DNA from: Casuarina equisetifolia
Lineage: Eukaryota > Streptophyta > Magnoliopsida > Fagales > Casuarinaceae
Direction: 5' to 3'
Assembly: GCA_028551475.1 (NCBI GenBank)
Contig: CM052362.1
Span: 10,787,354-10,851,353, forward strand
DNA length: 64,000 bases
Shown one piece after another: positions 59,743 through 64,000 of this stretch; the first letter of the stretch is position 1; each line of letters opens with the position of its first letter. A model generated the notes under the pieces. It worked only from the letters and a program-made list of their open reading frames with translations. It did not search any database and was not told the DNA's origin. A program made the translations under genes and the position numbers.

Positions 59743-60126
59743 CCTGTGCAGAGTGGTATTTTTCCACTTTTATGGCTGACATGTCTCTTACCTCCTCTGC
59801 ATCTCTAAGACATCTTGTTTAAGCCCTTTCCAATAAAAAATTGAGCAAATTCTTTAGAGTGATTTCTGAAAACCTCTCTGGGCATTTTCATGCATCTCTT
59901 GCATGATCCATGGGATTAAAAAGGATTACGAGCGTAGATAAATTTGACCTTTGTAGAGAAGGACTCCTTTACTCTTATCCCGCAAAGCTTTGCCCTACTT
60001 CACTTTGACTACCAGATCCTAAGGTTTTAGTTCATTATTGATCTTGTTTCTCATTAACTCTAATAAATGAGGTAGCGGTCATGATACAACATGGCATCTA
60101 CTCTCACTATGCCCCAAGTTGGCTCT

Positions 60127-60156
60127 TTCTTCTTCTTCTTCTTCTTCTTTTTCTTT
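60127..60156. repeat. (TTC)n microsatellite
   Basis: A run of TTC/TTT triplets within Gypsy fossil 2. Confidence 0.85.
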
Positions 60157-63100
60157 GTCTTCCTCTTTGCCCTCCACTTTGTTAGCCTTGTCCTAGGTTT
60201 TTGTTTCTTTAGTTCTATCTCTTTGGGGAAGCTTATCTTTGGCTTTGTGTTCCTTCTTGGGGTAATACTCAATCATGAATTTGAAACCTATAAGCTTCAT
60301 CATCCACCTTAAATAGGTTAAAGTGTTAATATTTTGCTCCCACAATATTTTAGGCTCTTTTGATTTGTCTAGATAATGAATGATCTTCAAAGGATGTAAT
60401 GCCTCCATCTCTACATCGAAAGCACCAAGGCTAGTATCTCCTTTTAATAGTGGAGAGAAGTAGGTTCCTCTCACGCAAGGCCTTGCTGAAGATGGTGAAC
60501 AAATAATTATTTTGCATTAGACCTCCTCCAAGCTTGTTTCAAGAGGCATTACATTTTGTTATCAACCAAGAGTTGAAGCTTGGCAATGCCAAAATGGGAG
60601 GTTGGATCAGCACCACTTTGAATGTTTCAAAAGCCTTCTCACCCTTCTCATCCCAAATGAATCTACTCTTTTTTAGTCTACTCATAAGAGGTCATGCATT
60701 TTTCTTGTATTTGTTGATGAATTGGCACTAGCATCCTATCAACACCAAGAAGCCATGCAGCTCTTTCACCATTTTTGGCTTTTCCCATTCTAAAATGGCT
60801 ACTGATTTTTTTCCTTATCAATAGATGCCCCTTCTTATTTGACAACATGACCAAGAAATCTAATCCCTAATTGATCAAATACATACTTTAATTTGACAAA
60901 CGGTTTATGTAAGCGCAATGAGAAGAAAACTAGTTCCAAGTACTACATATGGTCATAAGGATTGAATATTGAGTTCATGCTTGACAAGAAATTCAATGGT
61001 GTATTTCATAATTTGAAGGGCTTTACCATGTCTAAAGTGTCAAAGTGTGTTTAGAATATTGTTTTATGGATGTTGTCAGCATGCATCGCTACTTGAAAGA
61101 AACTTTAATATAGACATAATTTTGAGAAAAGGGCAACATCTTGTAGCTCATCGAAGAGCTCATCCACCTTGAATATCAAGAATTTGTCTTGCACTATGTG
61201 GTGGTAGGAATCAAGTAAGAGAGTACATAGTCTACATGAATCATCGGTTTTCTTGAGCAAGAGAGTCTAGGATGAAAAAGTGTTAATTATCAGCTATATA
61301 ACCCTTGAGAACTAGAAATCTGTGGCCAAGAAATTAAGATTGGGACTAGAGACAATAGTAGGGTCTAGTTGAGATTGGGATCTTGGTTCCTTCAATAGTA
61401 TTTGATGATCATGGGGTTGAAGCCCTTAAAGCTCCAAAAAGATATCAACAAAGTCTTGGAGTAACGTTTCCAAGCCTTCTTCTTATCAGGTTGTGTGACT
61501 TTTGATATATTTTTTTCCTCTTTTTATGTATATATTTTTTTAATATTTTTTATAATGATCGAGATTTGCAAGAGTATCCTACCTTTCCTTTTTTACTTTT
61601 TTGCCGATTTTGATCCCTTCTAGCAAACCTTTTCAAAAGAGTTTCACCCCCTAAAGTTTGATTCTTTTTCGTCCCACTTTGAACTTCATTCATAACTTGG
61701 ACAAGTCCTATATTATAGGGCTAAGAGTGAACAACCACTAAGCTCCAAGGATAACCTCCATCCTTCTTAACAAGAGTAAGAAAAAGTCAATTTTGAAAGG
61801 ACTAACTTTAAGAATGAATTTGAAAGTAACACATTGGCCTTTACTTGTGATCTTCTTGCCATTTCTAACCATAACTTCAAATTAGTCTTCTTAGTTAGGC
61901 ATCATACCTAGCTTCTAGCTCACCTTATTGTTTAGGAAGTTATGTGATCTATCTAAACCTATTAAAGCATTACCCTCATCTTATGGCTCCTAGGCCTCTA
62001 ATTAATCTCATTGTTTGAGCCAATTTATCCTTGCAGATAATGTTGATAAAGATTTCTAGAACCACACCTTTTCCTTCCCCCTTTTCTTTCCCTATTTGTT
62101 CTTTTTGAATTTCTTTCTTTCTTTGTGGGCTACTTCTAGCATGAAAAGCTTTTTACACCTATGGCTAGGCCTAAAATGTTTTGTTGTATTAAAGTGTGTG
62201 GCCTTTTCACCCACCTTTCTCCTAACTATGTTAAAGTTAGCTTCTTAACTGGTAATGCTAGCTTCCTTTGTTTTGGCTGGTTATTCATGATCCTTTTTGG
62301 TTAGGATGGCTAACTGATAATGGTTACATTGCTTTGGTCTTCATAAAGAGTAAATAGCCTTCATGTCACGAACTGGGTATCATTTCCCAAAAAGCCAAAT
62401 TAAAAGGTAGAGTCACCCGTATTCCTTTAAGGCTCCCATTGTCTAGTCATTTTTCTAATGTGAGACAAGTGTGCTAAATATGTTGAACAATAGGATCATG
62501 AGATACATGCCTAAATATCTACATAGATTCATTCTTTTAATGTACTCATGAAGCATCCTACCTGTTGTTCAGCCGAAAGCTCACCTTTTTGCAAGAGTAG
62601 GTAAGAGACCCATTATAGTAAACTTCCATTAAACCAATCTATTGAAGCGTGGTCAGCTTTTCAAAGAAATATTGATATAAAGTTCACCCATATCAGTCAA
62701 ACAAGCCTTGGTGTAGCTTTTTCCTTTAAGTGTATATTTCATACTTGAGCTACCACTTCCAAATATCACAAAATTAGCAAGACTTTGTTTATTTGGATTG
62801 TCAAGCACTACCACTATGCCAAAAACTATCATTACTAGCTAAGGTGCCACGTTATTCTCTTAACTTGACTATAACTAGATCAAACACTAGAATTTGTCAC
62901 TAGAGATGCCCTTGAAGTTGCCAAGCACTCTTGGGCCCTTTTGTTACTAAACCTTAGCAACATAGAGCTCCACATTGATTGGCAGAAGAATGTTAGAGAT
63001 TATACTAGTATTTTATAGTAGTTTTGTGAGCTAGACTACTAAGCTCATTTGAATACATCATAACTTTGATCCTCATAAAGCCAACATTTTTTTTCCTCTA

Positions 63101-63349
63101 GGTTTTATGGAATTTGAAAAATTGGTTAATCCTTAAACTCACTTGGTCAGAACCTTTTCCCTTGCATACTTTGGGAAATCCAAATCACCCCATTTGGTTA
63201 CATCCTTTCCTCCCAAATGTTCATTAGAGCTTCTTTCTTGTCATGCATGATGTGTGATGTTGCCTCGATTTTAGGGTGGATGACTCCAAACATTTATTGT
63301 ATCATCTTGATATGTACACAATTAAAGGATTGTGGGACTGATTTTAACT

Positions 63350-64000
63350 TAAGGAAATCATTGTCAAGCTAGGGTATATGCTGATTTTTTTTTTTTTTAC
63401 TTTGATTTTGTGCAAAACAGAAATAGTAGGAAAAGAAAAAGCTACAAGAATAAGGGAATGTACTTGGTTGGAAGAGAGCTTTCATTCATTCAAGGAAAGA
63501 ATTCTAAAAATCATTACAAAAGTCATCAAAAGCTTGAGGCTTCCTTTTATGCTAGCTTACTTATAAGCTCATCACTACTAACTGCCATCCAAGGTGATAT
63601 GATGAAGGTGACCTAGTGTACTCAAAATACAAAGCACGCGGAATATGGCCATCTTAATACCCATGCTACCCTTTCTCTACTTAATGCTCCTGAGCCAAAT
63701 TATGCTTTGTCCCCTTCATATCTCTTATACCTCCTTTCCCCTTCCCTTATATATCACATTATGACTCGTATAGAATTAGGATGTGGCATTACATTTATCA
63801 TTGAGAAGACCTTAGCCTCAAGGTTAAAGGAAAAAAATAATGCCAGATTTGCTCCTCAGGTTCCCACATGCCATCCTTGGTGTCCAACCCTCACCATATA
63901 CCCAGCAATTCTCACCATTGCTTCCTTGTTCTTGTTCCTAGCACCTTTTTAGGTTAGGTTGTGAGTCAATCTTCCTTGTCCAAAGTTATGGCAAGCTAGA
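63350..64000 (-). mobile_element. Gypsy LTR and pol end, minus strand
   Basis: On the minus strand 63960-63800 reads WEPEEQIWHYF followed by a CCTTGAGGCTAAGG stretch, both typical of the end of plant Gypsy pol. An LTR-like noncoding segment starting TGTAATGCCACATCC follows at about 63793 and runs to roughly 63350. It could be the 3' LTR of a neighbouring element, the 5' LTR of Gypsy fossil 2, or both in a tandem arrangement. Confidence 0.5.

Larger units (their letters stand above)
58205..63300 (-). mobile_element. Gypsy LTR retrotransposon fossil 2, with nested solo LTR
   Basis: Minus-strand parts in order: gag-like sequence with a zinc-knuckle-like end (RPSHRCKKLFMLEV near 62180-62130), reverse transcriptase (DKFLIFKVDELFDEL near 61180-61140), the RNase H region (about 60690-60200, with LRWMMKLIGFKFMIEYYPKK) and integrase (about 60000-59750 and 58467-58210). 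A family A solo LTR (58468-59742) lies in the integrase part. It is heavily broken and old. Confidence 0.8.

Noticed and set aside
60091-60312. F-rich reading frame with a poly-phenylalanine run
   Set aside because: It is made by a TTC microsatellite on the strand opposite a Gypsy relic.
1-64000. CRISPR arrays, operons, bacterial insertion sequences, tRNA or rRNA genes
   Set aside because: None seen; the window is plant nuclear DNA. The only tRNA-like signal is the SINE-type insert at 57117-57238.

Overview
The window reads as nuclear DNA of a flowering plant, most likely a woody eudicot. It is A+T-rich and full of decayed Copia and Gypsy LTR retrotransposons, plant L1-type LINEs, a tRNA-type SINE and small TRIM-like elements. 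It also carries a nuclear insertion of plastid DNA (clpP and atpB pieces) and intronless genes of a plant-only transporter subfamily. The species cannot be fixed from this sequence; grapevine is only a guess.

Layout. 1-18.2 kb is a nest of LTR-retrotransposon fossils: a short Gypsy relic, two Copia relics, and members of one long-LTR family present as solo LTRs inside them. 18.2-24.6 kb holds a Gypsy gag relic and an almost full-length LINE on the minus strand, whose ORF2 is still one frame with four stops. 24.7-55.5 kb is the gene-bearing core: four intact single-exon genes and one pseudogene for vacuolar iron transporter-like (VTL, nodulin-21-like) proteins, all on the plus strand. 55.5-64 kb is again retroelement fossil (Copia with a SINE inside it; Gypsy with a solo LTR inside it).

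The VTL array has a repeated plan. Each sense gene has a TATA box and a conserved block about 0.2 kb upstream of the ATG. About 0.7-1.2 kb upstream lies a short inverted remnant of another VTL gene, so the ancestral unit looks like a divergent pair of which one partner has decayed in every copy. A promoter-like block without a gene near 29.8 kb marks a further lost copy. The segment 31.2-39.5 kb (genes 2 and 3) and the segment 43.0-55.5 kb (pseudogene 4 and gene 5) are collinear, so a two-gene block was duplicated. Several insertions (a TRIM-like element, a 5'-truncated LINE, a solo LTR) are present in one block and absent from the other, which orders events inside the window.

The four intact genes encode 217-218-residue membrane proteins of the VIT/CCC1 superfamily without the large cytosolic metal-binding domain of true VIT1. 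By family knowledge they probably move ferrous iron into the vacuole. There is no operon and no prokaryotic feature. No clearly new biochemical system is visible; the most unusual structure is the repeated VTL unit with its inverted partner remnants.
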